A stretch of 64,000 nt of DNA, taken from Sulfurimonas sp. Its GTDB lineage: Bacteria > Campylobacterota > Campylobacteria > Campylobacterales > Sulfurimonadaceae. The notes under the pieces were generated by a model. It saw nothing but the letters and a program-made list of their open reading frames with translations. It had not been told where the DNA came from and did not search any database. Position 1 is the stretch's first letter, and each line of letters starts with the position of its first letter. The stretch covers positions 72,568 through 136,567 of the forward strand of contig NZ_JAQVKP010000005.1 in NCBI RefSeq assembly GCF_028694605.1, read 5' to 3'. A program made the position numbers and the translations under genes. Below, in pieces: positions 1 through 8,890 of this stretch.

Positions 1-146
1 ATTTTTATCTTATTTCTTATACCGAGTTCATTTGGAGTAATCTCTTGCATTTTTTTATAAAGTTTACCTTTTTTACGAAGAGAATCGACTATTACCTGCA
101 TTTCATTTTTGCCTTTGATTGAAAATAAAATTTTAGCAAGAAACAT
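1..146 (-). CDS. Partial CDS, unknown protein (N-terminal 48 codons)
   Basis: The minus strand is open from an ATG at 146 to the window edge with no stop. The peptide starts MFLAKILFSIKGKNEMQV and is rich in lysine after residue 25. I do not recognise a family from this fragment. Its start codon lies 28 bases from the divergent HD-GYP start, so the two genes share a very short control region. The codon use and AT content look like the neighbouring genes, which is the main reason to call it coding. The C-terminal part lies outside the window. Confidence 0.5.
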   Translation of the reverse strand, partial: MFLAKILFSIKGKNEMQVIVDSLRKKGKLYKKMQEITPNELGIRNKIK

Positions 147-161
147 ATAAGATTTGGCTGT

Positions 162-167
162 TATAAT
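162..167 (+). promoter_or_regulatory. Candidate -10 box of the HD-GYP gene
   Basis: A perfect TATAAT ends 7 bases before the ATG at 175. With the usual 6-7 base distance to the transcription start, the mRNA would begin at or next to the A of the ATG. No Shine-Dalgarno sequence is visible, which fits a leaderless transcript. No clear -35 box is seen. Confidence 0.5.
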
Positions 168-174
168 TTCGCCC

Positions 175-1131
175 ATGAAAATTGTAAAAACAAAATTAGA
201 TTATTCGCATCTCTATACTCTTCTGGATATAAACTCTATTGTGGTAGGCGAGATTATTCCGTATGACATCTGCATAAAAAAGAATGAAGAGTATATTATC
301 ATCATTGAAGCCGGCACGCTTATCTCTGAGGCGCTCCATGCAAAACTGCAAAAGCAAGAAGCGCTCTATATAGCTAAGGCAGACGAGACAAAACAGATAC
401 TATCGTGTGAAAGCCTCAAATACTACATTCGCCACAACAGAGATAACCCAAAAAAGCGAATTGAACTACTCTATGACGTTACCGAACAACTTTTTGAAAT
501 CTTTATGAATCATCCGGAAAATAAAATACATGCAAATTGCGTTACACTTATCATCAAGTCAATTATATATCTCATAAAACATGATTCAAACTTTGCGAGA
601 AGCACTATGCCTCACTTTATCAATAATGACGCCTTAGTAAATCACTCGCTTCATGTTGCTATCTACTCTCTAATTCTTGGCAATAAACTCCGCTTCAGTG
701 ATGAGCAACTCTTACAACTTGGTACAGCCGCAATCCTACACGATGTAGGTCTTAAAAAGATAGACCATTCAGTGATTGAAAAAACAACCGGGCTAAGCGA
801 AGCAGAGAGTAAGAACGTACAACAGCACCCTAAGTACAGTGTTGAGATTATTGAGCAAAATAAGATTCATGACCCATATATCTTGGATGCCGTCATGCAT
901 CATCATGAACGCTATGACGGCAGCGGCTATCCAAACCATCTCACAAAATCCAAGATAAGCGATTTTGCTTCCATCTTAGCTATATGCGATGTTTTTGATG
1001 CACTTACAAGCGTAAGACCGCACCGGAAGCAGTACTCATCTTTTGAAGCACTCAAGATGATGATGAAAGATTCGGAGATGGTAAACCAATTCAACCAAAA
1101 ATATCTCCTTATAGCTCTTAAACTACTCTAA
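175..1131 (+). CDS. HD-GYP domain phosphodiesterase (c-di-GMP hydrolase type)
   Basis: Predicted 318-residue soluble protein. The C-terminal half carries an HD-GYP domain: NHSLH near residue 156, AAILHDVG with the HD pair at 189-190, QHP near 217 and HHHERYDGSGYP at 242-253, so metal ligands and the GYP motif are intact. Family members hydrolyse cyclic di-GMP. The N-terminal ~140 residues resemble the variable sensory regions of epsilonproteobacterial HD-GYP proteins; no receiver domain or membrane helix is seen. An in-frame TTG at 154 exists, but the ATG at 175 is preferred because a TATAAT lies between the two. The gene stands alone; the next gene starts 129 bases downstream with its own promoter. 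Confidence 0.85.
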   Translation: MKIVKTKLDYSHLYTLLDINSIVVGEIIPYDICIKKNEEYIIIIEAGTLISEALHAKLQKQEALYIAKADETKQILSCESLKYYIRHNRDNPKKRIELLYDVTEQLFEIFMNHPENKIHANCVTLIIKSIIYLIKHDSNFARSTMPHFINNDALVNHSLHVAIYSLILGNKLRFSDEQLLQLGTAAILHDVGLKKIDHSVIEKTTGLSEAESKNVQQHPKYSVEIIEQNKIHDPYILDAVMHHHERYDGSGYPNHLTKSKISDFASILAICDVFDALTSVRPHRKQYSSFEALKMMMKDSEMVNQFNQKYLLIALKLL

Positions 1132-1224
1132 AAAATCTATCCAATCGGATAAATAATTACTTTTTTATCCAACTTATAATAGAATACATAAAATTCAAAT
1201 TTTATAATAAAACAAAATATATGT

Positions 1225-1230
1225 TATAAT
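1225..1230 (+). promoter_or_regulatory. Candidate -10 box and strong RBS for the efflux operon
   Basis: TATAAT at 1225-1230, preceded by TGT (extended -10), is followed by a strong Shine-Dalgarno GGAGG at 1244-1248 and the ATG at 1261. This is the only convincing promoter in the gap and should drive the four-gene efflux operon. Confidence 0.5.
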
Positions 1231-1260
1231 TTAAAATTAATCTGGAGGAAAGGGATATCT

Positions 1261-2631
1261 ATGAAATATTTATCTGTTTTTTTTATTTTAATCTTCTTTT
1301 TTGATGTATCTGGAGTTGGTGCATCCGAGACGATTGACCTAAAAAAGGGTATTGAACTGCTCAAAGCGCAAAATTTAGAAGTCGAAGCTGCCGGCATCGA
1401 CATAGAGAGTGCATTGCAAGATGCAAAAATTGCTTCCGGCAACCACTACGGAAAACTTGACTTTATCCAAGATTTTGCCAACTCTGATGATGCGGGAAAT
1501 GTCTTTGGATTTAAACTTAGTTCACGAGAAGCAAATTTTGGAGATTTTGGGGCGCAAGAGTTTATGAACAACTTTATGGCAGGAACACCTGACTACACCA
1601 CGCCGCCAAAAGACCTAAACTACCCGGACGCAAGAAACTACTTCCAAAGCAAACTCAAATATGAAGTTCCGCTTTTTACAGGTTTCAAGATATCAAGCTA
1701 TGAAGATATTATGGATTCTGTTATAAAAATCAGAAAACTTGAAAAGTCTCAAGTCATAAACGAAAAAATTTACGAACTCAGAAAAAGCTTCTACGATATG
1801 GCACTTCTTGAAGACTCTATGAAAAACTTAAATGTCATACTAAAAAATATAGAAACTTTAGAAGCGATGACAAGAGAGATGATAGATGTCGGTTATGCAA
1901 AAAAAGTCGATTTGCTTGAAGTCCAAGCAAAAAAGGGAAATGTAGAGCGACTTCTCTCTCAAATGGAGTTTAACAAAGAGTTGCTTTACCACTACATCAG
2001 CTTTTTGCTAAACCAAAAAGTGACCTCTATCCAGACGCCTTCACTTGAGATTACAATGCCAACACTTTCAAACAGCGAAATACTCCAAAGCAACCTCGAC
2101 ATCCAAAGGGCAAATAACGGACTAGCCGTAAAAAAAAGTATGATTGATGTTGCAAAATCCTCTTACTATCCGATGGTTGGGGCATTTGCAGAAGTTTCCA
2201 CAGCCGATGACAAGTTTTTAAACCATGCAGAGGATCACCAATCCTACACGCTTGGAGCACGGCTTACTTTTAACATATTTAACGGCGGGGTTGATGGCGC
2301 AAATATTGAGAAATCACGCCTTGAGTATATGAAGACAAAATCGCAGGTTGCTCTTGCAAACAGCGGGATTGAGCTTCAAATCCAAAAAATACGCACCGAG
2401 ATAGAGAGCCTGGGCAAAGACATAGAGTCGCTCAAAAAAGAGTTAACTCTTGCCGATGCCATCTACAGCAATTATGAAGCAAGATATAGAGAAAAATTAG
2501 CCTCTATGAGCGATGTTATCATCAAACAATCAGAGCAGATTCAAAAGATTTTGCAGCTACAGCAAACTATAAATAAACGAAATGAGAGAATTTTCGCACT
2601 TGAAAAACTAGCAAACGGAGAAGAAAAATGA
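1261..2631 (+). CDS. TolC family outer membrane efflux protein
   Basis: 456 residues. A signal peptide (hydrophobic residues 3-21, ending near GVGASE) is followed by the long-helix repeat pattern of TolC/OEP proteins (IDLKKGIELLKAQN, later NIFNGG near 340 and long coiled-coil helices). TolC proteins form the trimeric outer membrane duct of tripartite pumps. It is the first gene of an operon with a periplasmic adaptor (4-base ATGA overlap) and an RND permease in two parts, so it very likely serves that pump. The substrate cannot be read from the sequence. Confidence 0.9.
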   Translation: MKYLSVFFILIFFFDVSGVGASETIDLKKGIELLKAQNLEVEAAGIDIESALQDAKIASGNHYGKLDFIQDFANSDDAGNVFGFKLSSREANFGDFGAQEFMNNFMAGTPDYTTPPKDLNYPDARNYFQSKLKYEVPLFTGFKISSYEDIMDSVIKIRKLEKSQVINEKIYELRKSFYDMALLEDSMKNLNVILKNIETLEAMTREMIDVGYAKKVDLLEVQAKKGNVERLLSQMEFNKELLYHYISFLLNQKVTSIQTPSLEITMPTLSNSEILQSNLDIQRANNGLAVKKSMIDVAKSSYYPMVGAFAEVSTADDKFLNHAEDHQSYTLGARLTFNIFNGGVDGANIEKSRLEYMKTKSQVALANSGIELQIQKIRTEIESLGKDIESLKKELTLADAIYSNYEARYREKLASMSDVIIKQSEQIQKILQLQQTINKRNERIFALEKLANGEEK

Positions 2632-3419
2632 GAAAAATCGCAACAATTTTAGTAGCTCTTAGCACACTACTTAGTGCTGAGGGTTTAACACTCTCGGGGA
2701 CAGTCATCAGTGATAACAGAAAGATGATAACAAGCCGTTTTATGGGCTTTGTTACAGATGTAAAAGTTGCAGAGGGTGACAGCGTCAAAAAAGGCGAACT
2801 GCTCTACACTATCGATTCAAAAGAGATTGATTCTGCCCTTGCACAAGTGCAGCTTGGTATATCTCAAGCAGAGCTTTCTCTTCAAATGTATCAAAATCAA
2901 TATACAAACGTCAAACTTAACCTTGAGCGCCACAAAAGACTTTTAGAAAAAGATATGGTCTCAAAATTTGAAGTAGAAAATCTCGCTCTTGCAGAAGAAA
3001 ATCTTGCCAATATGATTATTATTGCAAAAAAGCAGGTTGCGCAAGCACAAGCACGTCTTGAAGAGGTAAAAAACCAGTATAAATATCTCAATATCACAGC
3101 GCCAAACGACGGTGTTATCGTTGCTAAAAATATCAAAGTAGGAGAGATGGCAATGCCGGGAATGCCGGCACTTGAACTCTCAGACCTCTCTACACTCAAG
3201 ATATCTGCCGAAATTGCAGAGGGCAGTCTAGGAACTATCAAGGAGGGGAAAAAAGTGGTTGTCAATATCCCATCTCAAAATATCCAAACAGTTGGAACCA
3301 TCAGCGCCATTATCCCAAGCTCCAACCCGATGACACACTCATTTAAGATAAAAATCTCCTTTCAAAATGTTTACAAATCGATATATCCTGGCATGTACGC
3401 CACTGTAGTCATTGAGTAA
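2628..3419 (+). CDS. RND efflux periplasmic adaptor (MFP / HlyD family)
   Basis: 263 residues, shorter than the 350-400 usual for this family. A signal peptide (first ~17 residues) is followed by a barrel-sandwich half-motif (VTDVKVAEGDSVKKGELLYTID), an alpha-helical hairpin with a Gln/Glu-rich coiled coil (roughly 65-150), the second half-motif (ITAPNDGVIVAKNIKVGE) and a beta-barrel region ending at YPGMYATVVIE. The membrane-proximal domain found in AcrA-type adaptors seems absent, which explains the length. The ATG overlaps the tolC-like stop (ATGA), showing translational coupling. It should bridge the inner membrane permease and the outer membrane duct. Confidence 0.88.
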   Translation: MRKIATILVALSTLLSAEGLTLSGTVISDNRKMITSRFMGFVTDVKVAEGDSVKKGELLYTIDSKEIDSALAQVQLGISQAELSLQMYQNQYTNVKLNLERHKRLLEKDMVSKFEVENLALAEENLANMIIIAKKQVAQAQARLEEVKNQYKYLNITAPNDGVIVAKNIKVGEMAMPGMPALELSDLSTLKISAEIAEGSLGTIKEGKKVVVNIPSQNIQTVGTISAIIPSSNPMTHSFKIKISFQNVYKSIYPGMYATVVIE

Positions 3420-3428
3420 GGTTTTGCT

Positions 3429-5015
3429 ATGATTCACTACAAACCCACAGATATAGCAGGTAAACTTGCATCGGGATTTTTGCGAAATCCACTTACTGTC
3501 GTGCTTGGCATCTTTTTGCTCTCCATCGGCTACTTGGCTCTCAACATCATGCCTCGCGAGGAAAATCCTCAAATGGTAGTAAGCGGTTCAACCGTTATCG
3601 TGGCACTTCCCGGAGCCAGTGCCGCTGAAATCGAAAAAGTTATCGTCAAGCCGCTTGAGAGAAAACTCAAAGAGGTTAAAGGCGTTGAAAACATCATGAG
3701 CATGTCCATGGACAATGTCGGTATCGTCAATGCGGCATTTTTTATAGGTGAAGAAAAAGAGAACTCCAACCTTAAAGTCTATGACAAAATCATGCAAAAT
3801 ATGGATATATTCCCTAAAGGAGCGATGAATCCCATCATCAAACCGCTTGATATCGATGTTGATATCCCTGTAGTCTCCGTCGCTTTTTACTCAAAAGATG
3901 CAAATATGAGCAAAATCGAACTCTACGAAAGAGTAAAAGAGATACAACACCATATCAACGGTCTTAAAAATGTCGCCGTAACAGAGCTTAAAGGCGGCAA
4001 TAAACAGCAGTTCAACATCGAAGTTGACTTTAACAAACTCTCAGGCTACAACATCTCTATGGGACAAATCGTTCAAGGCGTCCAATCTCTCTCCTACAGT
4101 GTTCCGGCCGTAAAAAATAGAACAAAAGAGAATGAAATCATTATGCTAGGCGTGAAAAACGCTATCGAGAGTGCAGATGACATAGGCAATATTATTATCG
4201 CACAGTACATGGGTTCACCGGTTTATCTAAGACAAATCGCAAACGTAACCTCCTCTTATGATATCCAAAATTTCAAATCGGCAACAATCAGCAAAAAAGA
4301 GGAGAGCGGCACCTTCTCACCACTGCAAAATCAAGTTACACTTACCGTCTCTAAGCTTCAAGGCACTAATGCCGTTGTGATTGCCGATGCCGTCAAAAAC
4401 GAGCTAGAGAGCTACAAAGAGTTTTTAAACAGCAACAATATAGGCTATGTCATCACCAGAAATGACGGCGAGAGAGCAAACGAAGCAGTCAATGAGCTTG
4501 TATTTCACCTGCTCCTCTCCATCGTTATCATCGCTATTTTGCTCATCTTGGTGCTTGGATGGAGAGAGTCACTCATCGTCACCTTTACCGTTCCGGCTAT
4601 CTTGGCTATCACTCTTTTTGTGGCATATCTCACAGGGCAAACCATAAACCGCATCACTCTCTTTGCTTTCTTGCTCTCGCTTGGACTTCTTGTTGATGCG
4701 GCGATTATCGTCATTGAAAATATCCACAGACACTACCACTCAAAAGAGTCCGCACACAAAAGCGTTGATGACATTATGGTTGAAGCTACGGATGAAATCG
4801 GACCGCCGACAAATATTGCAACGCTTGCAATCATTATGACAATGGTACCTATGGCGTTTGTCGGTCAGATGATGGGGCAGTTTATGAAGCCTATTCCCTC
4901 AAACGTTCCCGTTGCACTCATAGCATCACTTTTTGTTGCCTATATCTTTACGCCTTACTTGGCGGCAAGAATGCTAAAAAAACCAGAGTTTCACAGCGAG
5001 GATAAACATGTTTAA
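3429..5015 (+). CDS. RND efflux permease, N-terminal half (split gene)
   Basis: 528 residues covering the first repeat of an AcrB/CusA-type permease: TM1 at about 16-35 (VVLGIFLLSIGYLAL), periplasmic porter region from about 40 to 350, then TM2-TM6 (about 355-515). The TM4 proton-relay motif is LLVDAAII, with Asp423 followed by Ala424, the single-Asp pattern of CusA-like members. The protein ends right after the AARMLKK sequence that follows TM6, where intact permeases (about 1030-1050 residues) continue through a cytosolic helix to TM7. The second half is the next gene, overlapping by 8 bases in the +1 frame. Both halves look complete, so a stably split permease is likely. Confidence 0.85.
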   Translation: MIHYKPTDIAGKLASGFLRNPLTVVLGIFLLSIGYLALNIMPREENPQMVVSGSTVIVALPGASAAEIEKVIVKPLERKLKEVKGVENIMSMSMDNVGIVNAAFFIGEEKENSNLKVYDKIMQNMDIFPKGAMNPIIKPLDIDVDIPVVSVAFYSKDANMSKIELYERVKEIQHHINGLKNVAVTELKGGNKQQFNIEVDFNKLSGYNISMGQIVQGVQSLSYSVPAVKNRTKENEIIMLGVKNAIESADDIGNIIIAQYMGSPVYLRQIANVTSSYDIQNFKSATISKKEESGTFSPLQNQVTLTVSKLQGTNAVVIADAVKNELESYKEFLNSNNIGYVITRNDGERANEAVNELVFHLLLSIVIIAILLILVLGWRESLIVTFTVPAILAITLFVAYLTGQTINRITLFAFLLSLGLLVDAAIIVIENIHRHYHSKESAHKSVDDIMVEATDEIGPPTNIATLAIIMTMVPMAFVGQMMGQFMKPIPSNVPVALIASLFVAYIFTPYLAARMLKKPEFHSEDKHV

Positions 5016-6696
5016 AAAATTTCAAGATACGGTTTTTGAGGGAATCCAAAATCCTAAAAAAAGAAATTTAATTCTTGTCGCGACCTTTGTTGCCTTTGCG
5101 CTCTCCGTGCTTATGATAGCGCCGACAAAAATGGTTTTGGCAAAGATGCTTCCCGGAAAAAACAACGACACTTTCACCATCTACACCTCGCTCGCCGATG
5201 GAAGTTCCATTGAACAAACAAGCAGAGTGAGCGAGTGTGTGGCGGATTTTTTAAAACAAGAGAAAGAAATTACTGATTTTGAGATATTTTTGGGAATGGG
5301 CGCACCGCTTGATTTTGCAGGACTTATCAAAGGGTCACACTTTAAAAACAGCGAAAATGTTGCTGAAATCGTTATCAATCTTACTAAAAAACACCACAGG
5401 GAAGAGCCGTCTTACTTTATGGTACAAAGAATAAGACCGCAAATCCAACAAAAATGTGCTTCCCTTTATGCCAATACAACCATCACGTTTGTTGAGCCTC
5501 CTGCGGGTCCTCCTGTTCTGGCAGCAATAGTTGCAGAAGTTTACGGACAAAACAGCGATGGCATACGTATGCTTGCAAACAGAGTTAAAGACGTTTTTGA
5601 AAAAACAGAGGGCTTGGCGGATGTAGAGGTTATGCAAGATGAGATTTATGACACCTTTGAAGTCGAGGTTGACAGCACCAAGGTCTCCCTCTCAGGCATC
5701 AATATCAAACAGCTTAACGATGTTTTATATCTGGCATTTGAGGGCATGCAGATAGCGGTAAAAAACTCTGCTGTTGCAAACGATCAGATTCCTATTTATC
5801 TCTCTTTAAGCAGAGACTCAAAAAAGTTCTCATCAAAAGATATAAACACCATCAAAGCAAAACTCTCATCACTCAAACTGATGAATCAGATGGGGATGAT
5901 GACACCGCTTACAGAACTCGTTACCATTGTTCCTAAAAAATCAAATCCTATGATTATGAGCAAAAACCTCCATAAAATGACCAATGTCATGGCAGAAACC
6001 GACATGGTTTCACAGGTTTATCCTCTTATGGATGCGAGAAACGTTATCATTGATACTTTTGCAGAAAAGTATAACATTGAAAAAATAGGGCTTTTCAACC
6101 TAAAATTAATAGACAAAACTTCCAAAGATGTCTATGAAATTATATGGGACGGAGAGATGGAGGTAACACTTGATACCTTTGTAGAGCTTGGTGCCGCTTT
6201 TATCGCCGCACTTGTGCTAATCTTTTTGCTTATGGTGGTTTACTATAAGAGTTATACGCTTAGCGGAATCGTTCTTTTAGGCTCTTTCTTATCAATCATC
6301 GGCGTAATTGTGGGGCATTACATCATGGATTTGTTTACAAAAGATACTTTTTTCTTGACGGCTACGTCGCTTATCGGCTTTATCGCACTTATCGGTATCA
6401 GTTCAAGAAACTCTCTGCTGCTCATAGATTTTACGGCTTCTCTTATGAAGGATAGCGGTATGAGCAAGGCAGAAGCTATTGCTTATGCAACGGCAACACG
6501 TGCAAAACCAATCTTTTTAACAGCAGCAGCCATTATCCTGGCTTCAACGCTTCTGGCTGGCGATGCAGTCTTTGGAGGACTTGGAGTTGCTCTTATATTT
6601 GGAACAATCGCAGCGGTAGTCGCCTCTTTGATTATCGTTCCGATACTTCTTTTTAAAGCTGATTTAGAGAGACATTTTAACTTGGATGATAACTGA
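5008..6696 (+). CDS. RND efflux permease, C-terminal half (split gene)
   Basis: 562 residues forming the second repeat: an amphipathic start (MFKKFQDTVFEGIQN), TM7 at about 23-43, the second porter/docking region (about 50-395), and TM8-TM12 (about 400-555). TM10 carries Arg467 in SSRNSLLLIDF, where AcrB has Lys940; Arg with the RNSxLLxDF motif is common in other RND branches. The ATG lies inside the last codons of the upstream half, so translation is probably coupled. Together the halves total 1090 residues, about one full permease. Convergent to serA, with a double hairpin between them. Confidence 0.85.
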   Translation: MFKKFQDTVFEGIQNPKKRNLILVATFVAFALSVLMIAPTKMVLAKMLPGKNNDTFTIYTSLADGSSIEQTSRVSECVADFLKQEKEITDFEIFLGMGAPLDFAGLIKGSHFKNSENVAEIVINLTKKHHREEPSYFMVQRIRPQIQQKCASLYANTTITFVEPPAGPPVLAAIVAEVYGQNSDGIRMLANRVKDVFEKTEGLADVEVMQDEIYDTFEVEVDSTKVSLSGINIKQLNDVLYLAFEGMQIAVKNSAVANDQIPIYLSLSRDSKKFSSKDINTIKAKLSSLKLMNQMGMMTPLTELVTIVPKKSNPMIMSKNLHKMTNVMAETDMVSQVYPLMDARNVIIDTFAEKYNIEKIGLFNLKLIDKTSKDVYEIIWDGEMEVTLDTFVELGAAFIAALVLIFLLMVVYYKSYTLSGIVLLGSFLSIIGVIVGHYIMDLFTKDTFFLTATSLIGFIALIGISSRNSLLLIDFTASLMKDSGMSKAEAIAYATATRAKPIFLTAAAIILASTLLAGDAVFGGLGVALIFGTIAAVVASLIIVPILLFKADLERHFNLDDN

Positions 6697-6737
6697 CATT
6701 TCTCGAAAAACTTTATTTTTCGTAGCTTTAGGGGGTT

Positions 6738-6785
6738 GCAGGGACTTTAGTCTCTGCCACCAAAACGGACGAGTTCGTTTTGGTG
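6738..6785. repeat. Two back-to-back hairpins (REP-like), between convergent genes
   Basis: Hairpin 1 (6738-6757) pairs GCAGGGACT with AGTCTCTGC around TT, with one G-T pair. Hairpin 2 (6758-6785) pairs CACCAAAACG with CGTTTTGGTG and extends inward by two pairs, leaving a CGAG loop. They touch with no spacer and are far more GC-rich than the flanks. They sit between the stop codons of the RND permease and serA, so they may end transcription from both sides, but neither is followed by a T-run. A REP-type dispersed element is an equal possibility. Confidence 0.6.
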
Positions 6786-6814
6786 CGTAAAACATCAAGA
6801 GAGAGTTTATAAAT

Positions 6815-8404
6815 TTATAATCTTGCGTATTGGACGCTTGAACAAGCATCAATTTTAAGAAGTTCTGCAAGTGTCTCATCGCTGATAATATTATCAACCA
6901 AAATAACTGCAAGTGCTTGCTTTTTATCATTTCTAGCAAGTGAGAAGTCTGCAATGTTAACATTATATTTTGCTAAAGTCGTGCCGATATTGCCTATAAC
7001 ACCGGGAACATCCTGATTTTTAAGGATAATCATATCCTCCTTAAGCGCCACTTCGATGTCAAATCCATCAATTGAGACAATTCTAAAGATGTTATCATCA
7101 AAAATCGTTGCACTGATAGTTGTTGTTCCGCCCTCGGCAGTTGTAAGCTTTATAGTGATAAGATTTTTATAGACAGAAGAGTCATGAAGTGCTTCATGCT
7201 CCACCTTTATACCTTTCTCTTTTGCTACAAAATCGGCGTTAACATAGTTAATAGTATCGTCACTTATCTGGCTCATTGCGCCAACAGCAACAAATGTCGC
7301 AAGCGAATCAACATATTTTGCTATCTCGCCCTGCCCGCTTACTTTAATCGCAACAATTTGAGACTTGTTAAGCTGAGATTCCAAGAAACCGATTTTTTGT
7401 CCCATCTCTAAAAATGGCTTTACAAATGACGGAATCTTTGTCTCATCAATTGGAAGGTTCATAGCGTGTGTATAAGAGATGCCTTTTGCGGCAGCTATCG
7501 CATTTTCAGCTGCTTGAACACCGATGTTATACTGAGACTCATAAGTATTAGCACCCAAGTGAGGTGAAACAGTAACATTATCAAGGTCCAAAAGCGGATG
7601 ATTTGTTGCCGGCTCTTTCATAAATACATCGATACCCGCAAAACGAATCTTACCGTTTGTCAGCCCCTCATAAAGAGCCTCTTCATTGTAAAGACCGCCT
7701 CTTGCACAGTTGATAAGAACAACACCGTCTTTCATCTTTGCAATTTCAGCTTTATCTATCATATTTGTTGTTTCTTTGTTTTTTGGCGTATGGATGGTAA
7801 TGATATCGCACGCCAAAATATCTTCAAAGTTCTTTGTATAGACCATATCTAAGTCCGTTACTTTTGAAGGATTGATATACGGGTCGTATGCAACAATATC
7901 CATCTCAAACGCCTGAGCTCTTTTTGCTACACGGCTTCCGATGTTGCCAAAGCCGATAACACCAAGCTTTTTACCTTTTAGCTCGTACCCGTACCACTTC
8001 TCTCTCTTCCAAATTCTCTCATGCTTGAGGTGATTGTGAGAGTAAGGGAACATTCTCATACAAGAGAGCATATGTGCCATGGTTAGTTCAACTGCTGCTA
8101 TTGTGTTGGCTGTCGGAACATTCATGACGATAATTCCCTCTTTAGAACATCCGGGAATATCAACATTATCCACGCCTACACCGGCACGAACGATTGCTTT
8201 CATATTTTTTGCATGTGCAATAAACTTCTCATCCACATCAGTAGAGCTTCTTGTAATAGCAACATCCGCTTGTTCAATAATCTCTAAAAGTTTCTCTTTG
8301 TCCTCATCAGCTGCCATGATAAAATTGATGCTATTATCATTGCGAAGCATTTCCAAGCCAGCTTCATGTATATGATCACAAACAACTATAGTATATTTTT
8401 GCAT
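6815..8404 (-). CDS. serA: D-3-phosphoglycerate dehydrogenase
   Basis: 529 residues, the length of the long (type I) SerA. It oxidises 3-phosphoglycerate to 3-phosphohydroxypyruvate, the first step of serine synthesis. Visible: RAGVGVDNVDI near 73, the NAD-binding GVIGFGNIGSRVA near 148, NCARGGLYNE near 233 and the SPHLGANTYESQ motif with the catalytic His near 283, then an intervening domain and a C-terminal ACT domain (DVPGVIGNIGTTLA near 465). The start overlaps the stop of the upstream small gene (TAATG). H. pylori has the same order, serA-hyp-rpsA. Confidence 0.97.
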   Translation of the reverse strand: MQKYTIVVCDHIHEAGLEMLRNDNSINFIMAADEDKEKLLEIIEQADVAITRSSTDVDEKFIAHAKNMKAIVRAGVGVDNVDIPGCSKEGIIVMNVPTANTIAAVELTMAHMLSCMRMFPYSHNHLKHERIWKREKWYGYELKGKKLGVIGFGNIGSRVAKRAQAFEMDIVAYDPYINPSKVTDLDMVYTKNFEDILACDIITIHTPKNKETTNMIDKAEIAKMKDGVVLINCARGGLYNEEALYEGLTNGKIRFAGIDVFMKEPATNHPLLDLDNVTVSPHLGANTYESQYNIGVQAAENAIAAAKGISYTHAMNLPIDETKIPSFVKPFLEMGQKIGFLESQLNKSQIVAIKVSGQGEIAKYVDSLATFVAVGAMSQISDDTINYVNADFVAKEKGIKVEHEALHDSSVYKNLITIKLTTAEGGTTTISATIFDDNIFRIVSIDGFDIEVALKEDMIILKNQDVPGVIGNIGTTLAKYNVNIADFSLARNDKKQALAVILVDNIISDETLAELLKIDACSSVQYARL

Positions 8405-8889
8405 TATACGTCCTCTTTATACAGCCCAACAGTGGCTGAAATTTGATATTTTTTTAACACTTCTACAAGAGAGTCTAACTTCTCTCTCTCTTTTGAGTAG
8501 ATAAGCAACTCCGTACCGTTTTTATCTTTTTTGAGATAATACTTTAAGTTATGACGCTTCAACTCCTCTTTTAAACAAAAGAGTTGATAAGGGTCTATCA
8601 AAGCGGCGGAGAGCTTATAGATTGTCGGCTTTATTTCAACAATCTTCTCATTCAAATCAACTTGAATTAAAACTTCATTTACGGGGTAAAAATATCCTAA
8701 TTTTTCTGTTTTAGAAAAATGGTTTAACCAGACTTGTTGCGGCTTCTCTGCAACGACATCACTTTTATGCTCTAATGGGGCTAGTGCTACTGATGCTTTG
8801 TCTGAATTTATTGAAATTAGAAAAAAAAGGATAAAAACAGCCACCCCCACTGCAATGAGAGGAGTGAACCATCTTAGAATTTTTCGCAC
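8404..8889 (-). CDS. Conserved membrane-anchored protein of unknown function
   Basis: 161 residues: a single N-terminal membrane helix (about 9-28, LIAVGVAVFILFFLI) and a ~130-residue outer domain with a beta-alpha-beta look (YFYPVNEVLIQVD, KPTIYKLSAALIDPYQLFCLKEEL, LLIYSKEREKLDSLVEVLKKY). No catalytic motif is evident. It sits between rpsA (1 base away) and serA (1-base overlap), the place of HP0398 in H. pylori, so it is a conserved but uncharacterised epsilonproteobacterial protein. Confidence 0.75.
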   Translation of the reverse strand: MRKILRWFTPLIAVGVAVFILFFLISINSDKASVALAPLEHKSDVVAEKPQQVWLNHFSKTEKLGYFYPVNEVLIQVDLNEKIVEIKPTIYKLSAALIDPYQLFCLKEELKRHNLKYYLKKDKNGTELLIYSKEREKLDSLVEVLKKYQISATVGLYKEDV

Positions 8890-8890
8890 A

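Noticed and set aside
4687..4704. Loss of one of the two relay aspartates in the RND permease (D-A instead of D-D)
   Set aside because: CusA-like and other RND members keep one Asp followed by Ala, so this is a normal family variant and not an inactivating change.
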